Below, one piece after another: positions 1-9,851 of a stretch of 38,508 nt of DNA (positions are counted from its first letter, which is position 1; every line of letters starts with the position of its first letter). A program made the translations under genes and the position numbers. The DNA is from Caldilineaceae bacterium (lineage in GTDB: Bacteria > Chloroflexota > Anaerolineae > Caldilineales > Caldilineaceae). The notes below the pieces were generated by a model. The model was not told where the DNA came from and did not search any database. It worked only from the letters and a program-made list of their open reading frames with translations. The stretch lies in NCBI GenBank assembly GCA_023384455.1, contig JAHDWH010000031.1, positions 1-38,508 on the forward strand. Direction: 5' to 3'.

Positions 1-85
1 CGTGAAGACGTGAAACGTGAAGACGTGAAACGTGAAGACGTGAAACGTGAGATCACGTGACGGCACCTCACGTTTCACGTTTCAG
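1..85. repeat. Tandem 15-bp repeat (CGTGAAGACGTGAAA x3) followed by inverted CACGTTTCACGTTTCA
   Basis: Three perfect 15-bp units at 1-45, then cgtgagatcacgtga and an inverse-orientation cctcacgtttcacgtttcag at 65-85; probably continues beyond the window start. Confidence 0.85.
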
Positions 86-176
86 TTGGTTGGCCGACCG
101 ACTAACGCTTGTGCGTCAGTTCCTGGCTGGTACGGAGTATTCCGTCTGACTGTCATCCCTTCCTCCCTTCCTCCCG

Positions 177-1370
177 TCACCCCATCAAACTCTCCACATT
201 CTCCCGTATTTTCAGAATCGCATTCGCCACGTCGTCCATCTCTTCCGGATCGGCCAGGAGCAGGTTCTGGCCGAGGGCGACGGTCTGCTGGCAGAGCAAT
301 TCCGCATTGGGGCTGGGCGTCACCCGGCTGTGGGGTTCTACCAGGGGCGGCTGCTGGTAGAGCGGGTAGGGATAGACGGCGGAGGCGGGGATGCCCTCGG
401 CGCGCAGGGCGGCGATCACTTTTTCTCTGGGCAGCCCGGCGAAGAGGTCGGCGTCGTAGCGCATCAGAAAAATGTGATGGGCGTGGGCGTCGGCCCGCTC
501 GTCCCAGCGCTGGGGGGTCAGCCCGTCGATCTCTTCCAGAAAGCTGTGCAGACGGCGGGCATTGGACATGCGCCGCTGCAACTGTTCGTCCAGCCGGGCC
601 AGCCCCGCGGAAAGGATGGCCGCCTGCCAGCCGCTCAGCCGCAGATTCGTGCCCAGATTCGGATGCTCGTACCACATCCCATTGCTGCTGCGCCCACAGT
701 TGGCAATGCTCCACATCTTTTCGGCCAAAACCGGGTCGTTTGTCAGCAGCGCGCCCCCTTCCCCCGCGGTCAGGTTTTTGCTGGCCTGGAAGCTGAAAGA
801 GCCGACAGTGCCCTGGGCCCCGATTGGCTTCCCCCTCCAACTGCTGCCGTGGGCGTGGGCTGCATCTTCGATGACCGCCAGTCCGTGGCGGGCAGCCAGG
901 GGTAGCAGCGCATCCAAATCAACGGGCAGGCCGCCGAAGTGGACGGGAATGACGGCTTTGGTGCGCTCAGTGATGGCCGCTTCTACCGCGGGGATGGAGA
1001 GATTCCAGGTATCCAACTCCACATCGGCAAAGACGGGGGTAGCGCCGACGATGCGCACGGCAGAAGCGGTGGCGACAAATGTGTAGGGCGGGACGATCAC
1101 TTCGTCGCCGGGGCCGACGCCCCGGGCGCGCAGGGCCGTTTCCAGGGTCGTTGTGCCGTTGACGGTTGTGACGCAGTGGGCCGCGGCGTGGCGGGCGGCG
1201 AAAGCAGCCTCGAACTCCCGCACGGCGCTGTCGTAGCCGCCCCACTCGCCCCGCTCCAGGACAGCGAGCAGGCCCGTGCGTTCGTTTTCGTCCCACTGGG
1301 GCCAGCGGGGCCAGGCTGCTGTGCGGACAGGTGTGCCGCCGTGGAGGGCAAGAGATTCTGTCATTGTCAA
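177..1370 (-). CDS. DegT/DnrJ/EryC1/StrS-family PLP-dependent aminotransferase
   Basis: 397 aa; LHGGTPVR N-terminus, TVNGTTTLETALRARGVGPGDEVIVPPYTFVATASAV, VIEDAAHAHGS, SFSFQASKNLTAGEGGALLTND (PLP-lysine region). Confidence 0.93.
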   Translation of the reverse strand: MTMTESLALHGGTPVRTAAWPRWPQWDENERTGLLAVLERGEWGGYDSAVREFEAAFAARHAAAHCVTTVNGTTTLETALRARGVGPGDEVIVPPYTFVATASAVRIVGATPVFADVELDTWNLSIPAVEAAITERTKAVIPVHFGGLPVDLDALLPLAARHGLAVIEDAAHAHGSSWRGKPIGAQGTVGSFSFQASKNLTAGEGGALLTNDPVLAEKMWSIANCGRSSNGMWYEHPNLGTNLRLSGWQAAILSAGLARLDEQLQRRMSNARRLHSFLEEIDGLTPQRWDERADAHAHHIFLMRYDADLFAGLPREKVIAALRAEGIPASAVYPYPLYQQPPLVEPHSRVTPSPNAELLCQQTVALGQNLLLADPEEMDDVANAILKIRENVESLMG

Positions 1371-1391
1371 TCTGCTCCTGTAGGCTGAGAG

Positions 1392-1751
1392 TTAAATGAT
1401 TTCCAGAAAATGCAGGAGGGCGTAAAGGATCACGCCCCCTATCACAATCTGCCAGGCGTTGCCAATCAACCAAGCCAGAGGGCCGATCCGATAGCCCAGA
1501 CTTTCCAGTTTGCTTTTGAGCTGGCCTACAGTCGGTTCGGTCAGACTGCTGCCGTCGGGAAAGACGAGAGTGGGCACGCTTTCGTTGCCGCCGTTGAGGG
1601 CGCGCACCTTCGCCGCGGCCCCGGAGTCACGGCTGATGTCGATATAGTCGTAGGGAATTTTCGCCTGGGCCAGCAGCCCGCGCACGGGCGGGAGTCCTGG
1701 GCAGATGGGCGTTCCGTAGAGCGTAATGGGAGCAGGCGCGGTGGTGTTCAC
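1392..1751 (-). CDS. Glutaredoxin-like protein with C-terminal hydrophobic helix
   Basis: 119 aa; LYGTPICPGLPPVRGLLAQAKIPYDYIDISRD...VPTLVFPDGSSLTEPT glutaredoxin-like fold, then a hydrophobic tail. Confidence 0.75.
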   Translation of the reverse strand: MNTTAPAPITLYGTPICPGLPPVRGLLAQAKIPYDYIDISRDSGAAAKVRALNGGNESVPTLVFPDGSSLTEPTVGQLKSKLESLGYRIGPLAWLIGNAWQIVIGGVILYALLHFLEII

Positions 1752-2827
1752 CGGGATTCGCCTTCTTTGCCATTGGGCATACCGACGGTTGGCGCGGAGA
1801 GGGTCAAATCGGTCACAGACTGTGCGGTCAACGCCTGCTCGACAATTGAATCCAGCAAAGTGTGATCTGTGATCAGCCCGATGCGTTCCACAATTGCCTG
1901 GGGCAGTGTGCCAAAGCGGTGGGACAGCAGGCGGAGGAGAAGATCGCGCTTACCCAAAAGTTCTCCTTCCTGTCGCCCTTCTTGTCGCCCTTCTTGTCGC
2001 CCTTCTTGTCGCCCTTCTTGTCGCCCTTCTTGTCGTCCTTCCTGTAATCCTTCGGTGCGGCCTATGCCAAGTCCTTTATCCACCCCCCGTTGCATCGCTT
2101 CCAACTCCAGTCGTTCCCATTTTGTTAATTCAACATCTTGCAGCTCTTCCATCACATTCCCGCCGGCGTCGACCATCACTGCTGTAGGCAAGTAGTAATC
2201 AATCAACTTCAGAAGAAAGAGCTTGTCGCCTTCTGTCAATTCACTTGCCATAACATCGTTCAGAGCGGAAAGCTTAAGAATTGGGCGACGCTCGTCCTGG
2301 ACGTCCATCAGAGCGGCCAATGCGTTCGCGACAGGTTCTTTGTAGGTCATATACTCTTCTCCTTCCAAATCGCGGATTCCTACTTGTCCATATCGAAATG
2401 TCAGTAGTTTCCGCCCAAGCAACATTTCTGTATACTTTACCCATTGCAGCCCGCCGACTCCCGGGCGTAGAACCAGCGCAATGGGAAAAACTGGCTGTTG
2501 GCGCAGCACTCGCAACAACGCATAATACTCGAACATCCGACGGGGAAAATTCTGCTGTGGGTTGGCCTCAATCTCAATGTGGATCAGAATTGTTTCCCGC
2601 TCGCCTTTCCGCGTCTCAACCTCTGCCACAATATCGGTGATACGCAGGATTTGCTCCGGCAGGTTGATGATCAATTCTTTATCCAGAAAGCGCACTTCGT
2701 CGAGTTTCAGACGGCGCGCCTCGCGGGGAAAGAATAGACGCATAAACTGGGGCAAGAACCGATGAAAAAATTCCTTGAAGATGCGGTCATGACCGCTAAT
2801 CGAAGTACTGCCTGTTTGTTCCAACAT
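1748..2827 (-). CDS. Rpn/PD-(D/E)XK nuclease-transposase family-like protein with (GRQE)n repeat and DUF4351-like C-terminus
   Basis: ORF 1748..2884; start chosen at MLEQTGSTSISGHDRIFKEFFHRFLPQFM (2827). DIVAEVETRKGERETILIHIEIEA nuclease-like core; EGRQEGRQ repeats; LLRLLSHRFGTLPQAIVERI tail. Confidence 0.75.
   Translation of the reverse strand: MLEQTGSTSISGHDRIFKEFFHRFLPQFMRLFFPREARRLKLDEVRFLDKELIINLPEQILRITDIVAEVETRKGERETILIHIEIEANPQQNFPRRMFEYYALLRVLRQQPVFPIALVLRPGVGGLQWVKYTEMLLGRKLLTFRYGQVGIRDLEGEEYMTYKEPVANALAALMDVQDERRPILKLSALNDVMASELTEGDKLFLLKLIDYYLPTAVMVDAGGNVMEELQDVELTKWERLELEAMQRGVDKGLGIGRTEGLQEGRQEGRQEGRQEGRQEGRQEGRQEGELLGKRDLLLRLLSHRFGTLPQAIVERIGLITDHTLLDSIVEQALTAQSVTDLTLSAPTVGMPNGKEGESR
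1967..2052. repeat. 12-bp in-frame coding tandem repeat (ttcttgtcgccc)n
   Basis: About seven near-identical 12-bp units encoding GRQE on the minus strand. Confidence 0.9.
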
Positions 2828-2850
2828 TTCCGTCTTGCCCCAGTTGTAGC

Positions 2851-4179
2851 CTATGCGTAGACCCGTTCCTGCTCCATCACCCACGGGCTGGTCATCTCGC
2901 CGTCCTCAAAGCTCAGGGGAAGTTCCGCCACAATCGACAGCCGGGGATGGGCCTCCACAATCGCCCGCATACTGGGGCTGACGTAGAAGTCTTCCAGGCT
3001 GAGGGTGTCGCGGATGAAGACAAAGCGGGCCTCGGCGGGCGGCTCGGCACAGATGCGCACGGATGTGTAGAGCGCGGTCTGGTCGCTGGGCATGACCAGG
3101 GGGATGTGGGAACGCTGGGCGCTGAAGATGCCGCTGGTGATGGCATTGGTGTAGGTCGCCACCCAGTCGATCTTTTCGTAGACCCGGGCTGTAGTCACAT
3201 TGGCCAGCCCCAGGCCGCTGATATTGCCGTGGGTCTCTTCGGTCAGGTCGAGGACGGTGATAATCGCCACATCCACATTGCCAAAGCCTTCGGGCTGGCG
3301 GGGAATCCACAGACGGCTGATCACATTTGTGTCCATCCCCGTACCGGAGATATTCTTGCCCAGTTCGCGCACAACCAGAATATCCACTTCGTCAAAGGGG
3401 ATGCGGGCCAGATAGGCTTTGGCCGTTTCCAGATAGTCGGCTTCCTTTTGCGTGCCCACTTCGGACGCATTCAGGCCCACAATCAGGCCTGTGTCTTCGT
3501 AGGCGTTTTCAATCGGACAGATGGCCCCGCGGAAGTTGGTGTTGGTTTCGTAGACCCGGGCTGCCGGTTGCAGATAGCGCTGGAAGTTGCGTCCGCCCCC
3601 CGCGTGCATCATCGCCGCGCCGGCCTGCTTGCCCAGACCGATCACACACATCTTCGACGGGCCGCTCTCCAGATGGCTGCGGAAATCCGTGTGGGGTTTG
3701 ATACGGCTGACCAGAATCGAGTGGTCCGCGTCCACCGAATCTTTGCCCTGGCAGAGGGCGGGGCCATCGGGGATACGCCCGATCTCCACCACTTCCATTG
3801 TGGCCCGCACCTCCACGCCCATTGATGCGGTGGTGATGCCGTAGCCAGCCAGAATCTCCAATTGGCCTTCCACCGTCGCACCGCCGTGGCTGCCCATCGC
3901 CGGCATAATGTGGGGCACCATCCCGGCTGCCTTCAGGTGATCTACCGTCGCCCGCACGATTTTGGCGAGGTTGGCAATACCCCGGCTGCCCGCGCCTACG
4001 GCCACAGTGTCGCCGGGTTTCATCTTTGCCATAATGCCGCTCTCGCGCAACTGCTTGCCCACTTCGGCGTGGATGTCGTGGACCCGGGGGGTGTCGAAGG
4101 TCTGATGCACGGCCAGCACTGTTTCCGGCAGGGGCGCGGGGAAGTCGAGTTTCTTGATTTCGTTGAGAATGTGTTGCAT
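2851..4179 (-). CDS. LarA-like (DUF2088, lactate racemase N-domain) protein
   Basis: 442 aa; GDTVAVGAGSRGIANLAKIVRATVDHLKAAGMVPHIMPAMGSHGGATVEGQ and NISGTGMDTNVISR typical of DUF2088/Lar_N relatives. Confidence 0.75.
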   Translation of the reverse strand: MQHILNEIKKLDFPAPLPETVLAVHQTFDTPRVHDIHAEVGKQLRESGIMAKMKPGDTVAVGAGSRGIANLAKIVRATVDHLKAAGMVPHIMPAMGSHGGATVEGQLEILAGYGITTASMGVEVRATMEVVEIGRIPDGPALCQGKDSVDADHSILVSRIKPHTDFRSHLESGPSKMCVIGLGKQAGAAMMHAGGGRNFQRYLQPAARVYETNTNFRGAICPIENAYEDTGLIVGLNASEVGTQKEADYLETAKAYLARIPFDEVDILVVRELGKNISGTGMDTNVISRLWIPRQPEGFGNVDVAIITVLDLTEETHGNISGLGLANVTTARVYEKIDWVATYTNAITSGIFSAQRSHIPLVMPSDQTALYTSVRICAEPPAEARFVFIRDTLSLEDFYVSPSMRAIVEAHPRLSIVAELPLSFEDGEMTSPWVMEQERVYA

Positions 4180-4247
4180 AAATTGTCTTTGCCTTTCGTC
4201 TATGTGAGCATAATAACTGCAAAATTGACGCGCAAGCAGCCAGACAA

Positions 4248-4631
4248 TCAGACTGCTGCTTTTGCGGTTGGTGAGAAACGGAGAGCAATGGCATTGGCGC
4301 GCTCTTGAAGACTGGCAATCTGATTGGCCGACAATGGAATTACATCACGGGTCTGCGCATCGACATCGACAGTGCCTACGGTAGCAACCCGCCCCAACCC
4401 ACGAAGCGACAGGTGCATCTGCATTCGCCATACCAATCGTTTTCCCCAGACCAAAACCGGATCATCTGCCTGAATCGACATTGCTACATAACGGCCCAGA
4501 TAGCCGTTTGCCCGGCGTCTGGCCGAATCTGGGGAAACGGAAAGCGTGGCCTCTAAATCGACCGTTGCCTTCAACGTTCGTGGGCCGTCATCAATCCACT
4601 CCATCGGATGTTCATAGAGAATCTGAAGCAT
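4248..4631 (-). CDS. Hypothetical protein
   Basis: 127 aa ORF between flanking minus-strand genes; no domain recognised; ends in GTVDVDAQTRDVIPLSANQIASLQERANAIA. Confidence 0.5.
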   Translation of the reverse strand: MLQILYEHPMEWIDDGPRTLKATVDLEATLSVSPDSARRRANGYLGRYVAMSIQADDPVLVWGKRLVWRMQMHLSLRGLGRVATVGTVDVDAQTRDVIPLSANQIASLQERANAIALRFSPTAKAAV

Positions 4632-4656
4632 ACATCACTTGCCTATTCCTATTGCC

Positions 4657-5667
4657 CTACGGCTCCAACACCACCTTCACCAGATCACTCTCGCCCTTCG
4701 CCAGTTGACGGAAAATCTCCGATCCCTCGTCCAGGCTGGCGACCCGCTCGATCAGCGGTTCCACATTGAGCCGCCCACCCGCCATTGCTGCGATAGCCGC
4801 GGCAAAGTCCTTCTCATCGAAGCCATAGGTGCCGCGCACGGTCAATTCCCGTGTCACAATCGCCTGCATATCAATCGTAATCGTCTTGGCGCTGTTGCCA
4901 ATCCACGTAATCTGGCCGCCGTTGCGGGTGGCGTCCACGGCCTGCTGTGCGGTGGGGGTGATGCCCACGGCCTCGAAAGCCACATCCACGCCGCCGCCGG
5001 TCATCTCCCGGATCACCTGCACCGCGTCCTGTTCGCCCACATTAATCACCACATCCGCGCCCAATTCCTCGGCCAATTCCAGCCGATGGGCTGAACGGTC
5101 AGTGACAAAAATTTTGCCCGCGCCCTTCACCCGCGCCCAAAGCATCGCCATCAGCCCGATAGGACCCGCGCCGATAATTGCCACTGTCTGCATAGGGTCG
5201 ATGGGGGTGATAGCCGCCGCGTGCAGCGTCACGGCCACGGGTTCGCAGAGCGCGGCCCGCTGCCAACTGAGCTCTTTCGGCTTGCGGAAAAGCTGGGAGG
5301 TACGCACTACAACCTGTTGGGCATAGGCACCGTGCTCGTCCATCCCGGTCATGCGCCGGTGGGGGGAGCGGTTGATGGGGTAGGGGTCCGGGCCGGTCGC
5401 CACGGAGTAGAAGGGGATGACCACCACCTCGTCGCCCACACCCCACTCGCGCACCCCTTCGCCCAGGCCAGAGATGACCCCGGCAAACTCGTGGCCCATC
5501 ACAACACCCGGCGTGCGCCTGCCTGTGCTGCCCGTATAGCCGTGAACGTCCGAGCCGCAGATGCCGACGGCTTTCACGTCAATCAATACTTTGCCCGGCC
5601 CCGGCATCGGGTCCGCCACATCTTCCACGGGCATTTCCCACGGGCCACGATACATTAATGCTTTCAT
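4657..5667 (-). CDS. Zinc-dependent medium-chain alcohol dehydrogenase (MDR family)
   Basis: MKALMYRGPWEMPVEDV start at 5667; GICGSDVHGYTG, GHEFAGVISGLGEGV, VAIIGAGPIGLMAMLWARVKGAGKIFVTDRS nucleotide-binding motif. Confidence 0.92.
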   Translation of the reverse strand: MKALMYRGPWEMPVEDVADPMPGPGKVLIDVKAVGICGSDVHGYTGSTGRRTPGVVMGHEFAGVISGLGEGVREWGVGDEVVVIPFYSVATGPDPYPINRSPHRRMTGMDEHGAYAQQVVVRTSQLFRKPKELSWQRAALCEPVAVTLHAAAITPIDPMQTVAIIGAGPIGLMAMLWARVKGAGKIFVTDRSAHRLELAEELGADVVINVGEQDAVQVIREMTGGGVDVAFEAVGITPTAQQAVDATRNGGQITWIGNSAKTITIDMQAIVTRELTVRGTYGFDEKDFAAAIAAMAGGRLNVEPLIERVASLDEGSEIFRQLAKGESDLVKVVLEP

Positions 5668-5798
5668 CAGATTTCGATTCCTTGTTTGGGGGAAACAGCA
5701 CTCGAGATGTTGAGGGATTGGGGAATTCCGCGCGACGGCCCAATCACTTCCTACCCCAAATGGTGTCATTTTCCGGGCGATTTGTCAATACACGAATT

Positions 5799-7331
5799 CT
5801 ACTCCCCACGCAAGAGCCAATCGTCGCCAGTGGGTGGAGTGAAAAGTGTACCTGCGCCCGCCTCGCTCCACAGGCCCGTGCGTGGATTGTACCAACGGGC
5901 ACGCTTGAGCGTGCGGGTCAAATGCAACGGAGTACCGTCAGGTGTGTAGACGACCACTACACCAGCTTCGCTCTGGGCCGCGGCGATGAAGCGGTTGGGC
6001 TGTGCATCGCCGGGCTGCTCCGCCAACAGGTGCTGGGCCGGGCGCAGGGCAGGCCAATCTATTTCAGCAAAGAAAGAGGCCAAATGGACAACGCCCGTTG
6101 CACCTTCGCTCTGTAAAGCCTCTTGCCAGGTGGGGGCAACCCCGCTGTTGGGGTGATCTGCGGGTACGCCCGCTTCCTCCATCCAGGGCCAGATGCCGTG
6201 ATGACCGTAGGTGACGCCTGCGGTGGGCGAGAGCAGCAGACTCCAGTAGAGTGCCCGCCGCACTTGCTGGGCGCTGAAGGGCTGGCGGGAGTGGTAGGCC
6301 AGATGGTCCTCGTAGTTGGGTTCCTGATTGATCACAGGTTTGACCGGGCTGATGTTCCAGTTGGCCGCGGGCGGGCCGGACTGAAGCCAGCGCAGGTGCT
6401 CGTCCCCGTCGCCGTGGCCGCTCTGGTAGCTGTGGAAGGTCAGCCACTTTTCGTTGCGCAGATCCTCGCCCGGCCAATTGATGCCCCGGGGGTGCATCGT
6501 CACCGGCTGCTCGCCGCTCTCGCCAAAGACGGCCCGCCCGGTCTCAATCCACTTCTGCGCCTGTTCGCCCCGATATTCCCCATCGCCGCCCAGAATCCAG
6601 ATGGGGCGATAGGCCGCGTAACGGGCCACTTCGTATTGGGCCAGGTGTGCGCAATCGGCTGCGGAGAGATAGTGGCCGGGGTCGTGGGGTGTGCAGGCCC
6701 AGACCAGCACCGGCGAGGGCAGCAGCCCGTGGCGCGCGATGGCGGCCAGTTTGTCGTCGATGCGCTGGTAAAAGGCTGGGTTGATGCGAATGTTTTCTGT
6801 GCCGGTAAAAGCCAGTTCCCCGGCTGCGTCCTGGGGGAAGGCGCGCCATTGGGTAATGACTGTCTGGATGGCGGTAAAGCCCTGGCGTCTGCGCTCGGCC
6901 AGGTAGACCTCCCAATCGGCAGCTTTGGCTCTGAGCACCCCATTCCAGGCGGTGTCGGCCAGCCAGAAGAAGGGCGTGCCGTCGGTGTGGACCAGATGCG
7001 TGCCGCTTTGCCCTGCCCGAATGCTGCCGTGACACAGAAGAGGGAGATCGCCGGTGTAGGGCGGCGCGTCAAAGCTACCGACCTGCCCGTGCAGCCCGTC
7101 GTTCGACCCGTCCGTGGAATGGGTGACGAAATGCCACGCCCCTGGGGTTTGGGGCGAAAAACGCACCCGCCAGCTCCGCCCGCCATCCCAAAAGGCAGGA
7201 ACAACGGTTTTCTCATTCTCTGGCCCGGCGAATGTGACGGTGAGGGTCACATCCCGGATGGAATCGGTGTAGGCTGCGGTGCTGGTAAACTCGGCTTCAA
7301 AGACGTACAGGATGGGGTCAAAGGTTTGCAT
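5799..7331 (-). CDS. DUF5060/DUF4038-containing glycoside hydrolase-like protein
   Basis: 510 aa; N-terminal FAGPENEKTVVPAFWDGGRSWRVRFSPQTPGAWHF and TDGTPFFWLADTAWNG (DUF4038), C-terminal collagen-binding-like domain ending WYNPRTGLWSEAGAG. Confidence 0.85.
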   Translation of the reverse strand: MQTFDPILYVFEAEFTSTAAYTDSIRDVTLTVTFAGPENEKTVVPAFWDGGRSWRVRFSPQTPGAWHFVTHSTDGSNDGLHGQVGSFDAPPYTGDLPLLCHGSIRAGQSGTHLVHTDGTPFFWLADTAWNGVLRAKAADWEVYLAERRRQGFTAIQTVITQWRAFPQDAAGELAFTGTENIRINPAFYQRIDDKLAAIARHGLLPSPVLVWACTPHDPGHYLSAADCAHLAQYEVARYAAYRPIWILGGDGEYRGEQAQKWIETGRAVFGESGEQPVTMHPRGINWPGEDLRNEKWLTFHSYQSGHGDGDEHLRWLQSGPPAANWNISPVKPVINQEPNYEDHLAYHSRQPFSAQQVRRALYWSLLLSPTAGVTYGHHGIWPWMEEAGVPADHPNSGVAPTWQEALQSEGATGVVHLASFFAEIDWPALRPAQHLLAEQPGDAQPNRFIAAAQSEAGVVVVYTPDGTPLHLTRTLKRARWYNPRTGLWSEAGAGTLFTPPTGDDWLLRGE

Positions 7332-7373
7332 AGGGGTTCGTCCTGTTGAAAGGAATCGGTTGTACGAGTTGGA

Positions 7374-8090
7374 TCACTTCCAGTCTCGTTTCATCAGCCG
7401 CATTTTTGTCTGCCAGGCCACCCGCACAAAATTGACGATGTGATGGATGGGCCGGATGTGGCTGGCCTCCCCTGCATAGATCGTGCGAATGGGCGTCCAG
7501 GCCAGATTGTAACCGGCTTCGACGCAACTTACAATCTCCTCCATCTCAAATTCATAGCCGCTCTCCTTCCCCGCCAACAGCCGCTCCATCAGCCGCCGAC
7601 TGGTCAGCCGATAGCCCGATTGGTTGTCCAGAATCCGCGTGTCCATTGCCCAGGAGAAGATGCGAAAGCCTAAATTGTTGCCCAACCAGCGCCAGAAGGG
7701 CATTTTGTCGAAGGAGCGGTGGCCGATAATCAGGTCAGGCTGCGTCCTTTCAAAAAGCGCGGCAAAGGCGGGAATCTCCGCCGGGTCGTGCTGACCATCC
7801 CCGTCCAGAGCAATCACCCCGTCGTATCCATTCTCCAATGCCCAGACAAAGCCCCGGCGCAGAGCCGCGCCTTTGCCCTGATTGGGGTTCTGCACCAGCA
7901 CAACCGCGCCCGCCGCCTCGGCCAGGGACGCAGTTTCGTCCTGCGAACCGTCGTCTACCACCAGCACAGGCAGATGGGACAGACTTTCCGTCACCACCCG
8001 CTGGATGGCGGCGGCTTCGTTATAGGCAGGAATCAGAACGAGCAGATGCAATTTCAATAGGGTCTCCACAAAAAGTATACGAATTTGCAC
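7374..8090 (-). CDS. Glycosyltransferase family 2 (DPM1/polyprenyl-phosphate type)
   Basis: LHLLVLIPAYNEAAAIQRVV, VLVVDDGSQDET, GKGAALRRGFVWALENGYDGVIALDGDGQHDP. Exact start uncertain. Confidence 0.9.
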   Translation of the reverse strand: MQIRILFVETLLKLHLLVLIPAYNEAAAIQRVVTESLSHLPVLVVDDGSQDETASLAEAAGAVVLVQNPNQGKGAALRRGFVWALENGYDGVIALDGDGQHDPAEIPAFAALFERTQPDLIIGHRSFDKMPFWRWLGNNLGFRIFSWAMDTRILDNQSGYRLTSRRLMERLLAGKESGYEFEMEEIVSCVEAGYNLAWTPIRTIYAGEASHIRPIHHIVNFVRVAWQTKMRLMKRDWK

Positions 8091-8266
8091 GGATACGAAG
8101 GATCGACATAGATTTCTTACACTATAGCGGGTCAGGCAGAACGACGCAAAGAGCGGCTCGTTGTGTGCTGATACCTGTCTGATGGTACACTATTCTTGCT
8201 CTCTGATCCGTGGGAATCTGTTCCATCCGTGCAAATCCGTGTCCTTCAATTTTGGGAAAAAAGTAT
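8070..8266. repeat. Inverted-repeat segment upstream of guaA, bracketed by 9-bp direct repeat AAAAAGTAT
   Basis: aaaaagtat at 8070-8078 and 8258-8266; internal arms cgaatttgcacggat (8080-8094) and atccgtgcaaatccg (8225-8239) complementary at 14/15. Confidence 0.5.
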
Positions 8267-9830
8267 GCAACACCAGACAATCGCCGTGCTCGACTACGGC
8301 AGCCAATACAGCCAACTGATCTGCCGCCGGGTGCGGGAGGCAAATGTCTACGCCGAACTCATCTCCTGGGAGCAGGCTGCCGAGCGTCTGCCCCGGATGA
8401 ATCTGGCGGGGATTATCCTCTCCGGCGGGCCAAACAGCGTCTACGACCCCGACGCGCCCACCCTGCCGGAGATTGTCTGGGAGAGTGGCGTGCCTGTGCT
8501 GGGCGTCTGCTATGGGTTGCAACTGCTGGCCCACTACGGCGGCGGTCACGTGACCCCCAGTCAGGCGCGGGAATACGGCGCGGCCCAGATCGAAGTCACT
8601 GCGCCCAGCCCCCTATTTGCCAACCTGCCCAGCCGCCAGCAGGTCTGGATGAGCCACGGCGACCGGGTGGACCGGCTGCCCACGGGCTTCCAACCCATCG
8701 CCCACAGCGACAACTCGCCCCTGGCCGCCTTTGCCGATGAGAAACGGCGCATCTACGCCATTCAGTTCCACCCGGAGGTGGTACATACGCCCCTGGGGTC
8801 TCAGATAATTTCCAATTTCGTGAAGGGCATCTGCGGCTGCGCTGCCGATTGGACCGCGGGCAATTTTATTCTGGAAACGGTGGACCGCATCCGGGCCCAG
8901 GTGGGGCCGGACGGTCACGTCGTCTGCGGGCTGAGCGGCGGGGTGGACAGCGCGGTGGCCGCGGCCCTCGTCCACCGGGCCATCGGCGACCGGCTGACCT
9001 GCATTTTCGTGGATCACGGCCTGCTGCGGGCCGGGGAGCCGGAGCAGGTGGTGGATACCTTCGAGAAGCATCAGGGGATGCGGCTGATTGCCGTGGACGC
9101 CAAAGAGGAGTTCCTGAGCGATCTGGCCGGGGTGGCTGACCCGGAGCAGAAGCGCAAGCTGATCGGGGCGCGCTTCGTGCGCACTTTCGAGGCGGAGGCA
9201 GCCCGACTGGCCGTGGAATGGGGTATCGACAGCCCGGCCTTCCTGGCCCAGGGCACCCTCTACCCGGATGTGATCGAGTCGGCCAGCAACGACGACACGA
9301 AAAACGCCCGCACGATCAAAACCCATCACAACGTGGGTGGCCTGCCTGCGGATATGACCTTTCAACTCATCGAACCCCTGCGGTTGCTTTTTAAGGACGA
9401 AGTGCGCAATGTGGGCGAGGAACTGGGGCTGCCGGAGGAGATCGTCTGGCGGCATCCCTTCCCCGGCCCCGGCCTTGCCATCCGTCTGCTGGGCGAGGTG
9501 AGTTGGGAGAAGCTGGAGATTCTGCGCAAGGCCGACCGCATCTTTCTGGACGAGCTGCGGGCCGCGGGTTTCTACCGGGAGACCAGCCAGGTTTTCTGCG
9601 TGCTGCTGCCGGTGAAGAGTGTGGGGGTGATGGGCGACGGGCGCACCTACGCCAATACCATCGCCCTGCGCGCCGTCACCACCGACGATTTTATGACCGC
9701 AGATTGGGCGCGGCTGCCCTATGACCTGCTGGCCCGGATCAGCAACCGCATTGTGAATGAGGTAGACGGGGTGAACCGGGTGGTATATGATATTTCCAGC
9801 AAGCCACCGGCGACGATTGAGTGGGAGTAG
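8265..9830 (+). CDS. guaA: GMP synthase (glutamine-hydrolyzing)
   Basis: [78 protein letters not shown]-terminus. Confidence 0.98.
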   Translation: MQHQTIAVLDYGSQYSQLICRRVREANVYAELISWEQAAERLPRMNLAGIILSGGPNSVYDPDAPTLPEIVWESGVPVLGVCYGLQLLAHYGGGHVTPSQAREYGAAQIEVTAPSPLFANLPSRQQVWMSHGDRVDRLPTGFQPIAHSDNSPLAAFADEKRRIYAIQFHPEVVHTPLGSQIISNFVKGICGCAADWTAGNFILETVDRIRAQVGPDGHVVCGLSGGVDSAVAAALVHRAIGDRLTCIFVDHGLLRAGEPEQVVDTFEKHQGMRLIAVDAKEEFLSDLAGVADPEQKRKLIGARFVRTFEAEAARLAVEWGIDSPAFLAQGTLYPDVIESASNDDTKNARTIKTHHNVGGLPADMTFQLIEPLRLLFKDEVRNVGEELGLPEEIVWRHPFPGPGLAIRLLGEVSWEKLEILRKADRIFLDELRAAGFYRETSQVFCVLLPVKSVGVMGDGRTYANTIALRAVTTDDFMTADWARLPYDLLARISNRIVNEVDGVNRVVYDISSKPPATIEWE

Positions 9831-9851
9831 GAGAGATGAGGGGGTGATGGG

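Noticed and set aside
1967-2052. Intergenic microsatellite or CRISPR-like repeat
   Set aside because: In frame inside a coding ORF, encodes GRQE repeats and matches known charged hinges of this protein family.
6123-7349. 408-aa plus-strand ORF opposite the DUF4038 glycosidase
   Set aside because: Antisense shadow of a well-supported gene; no domain signature.
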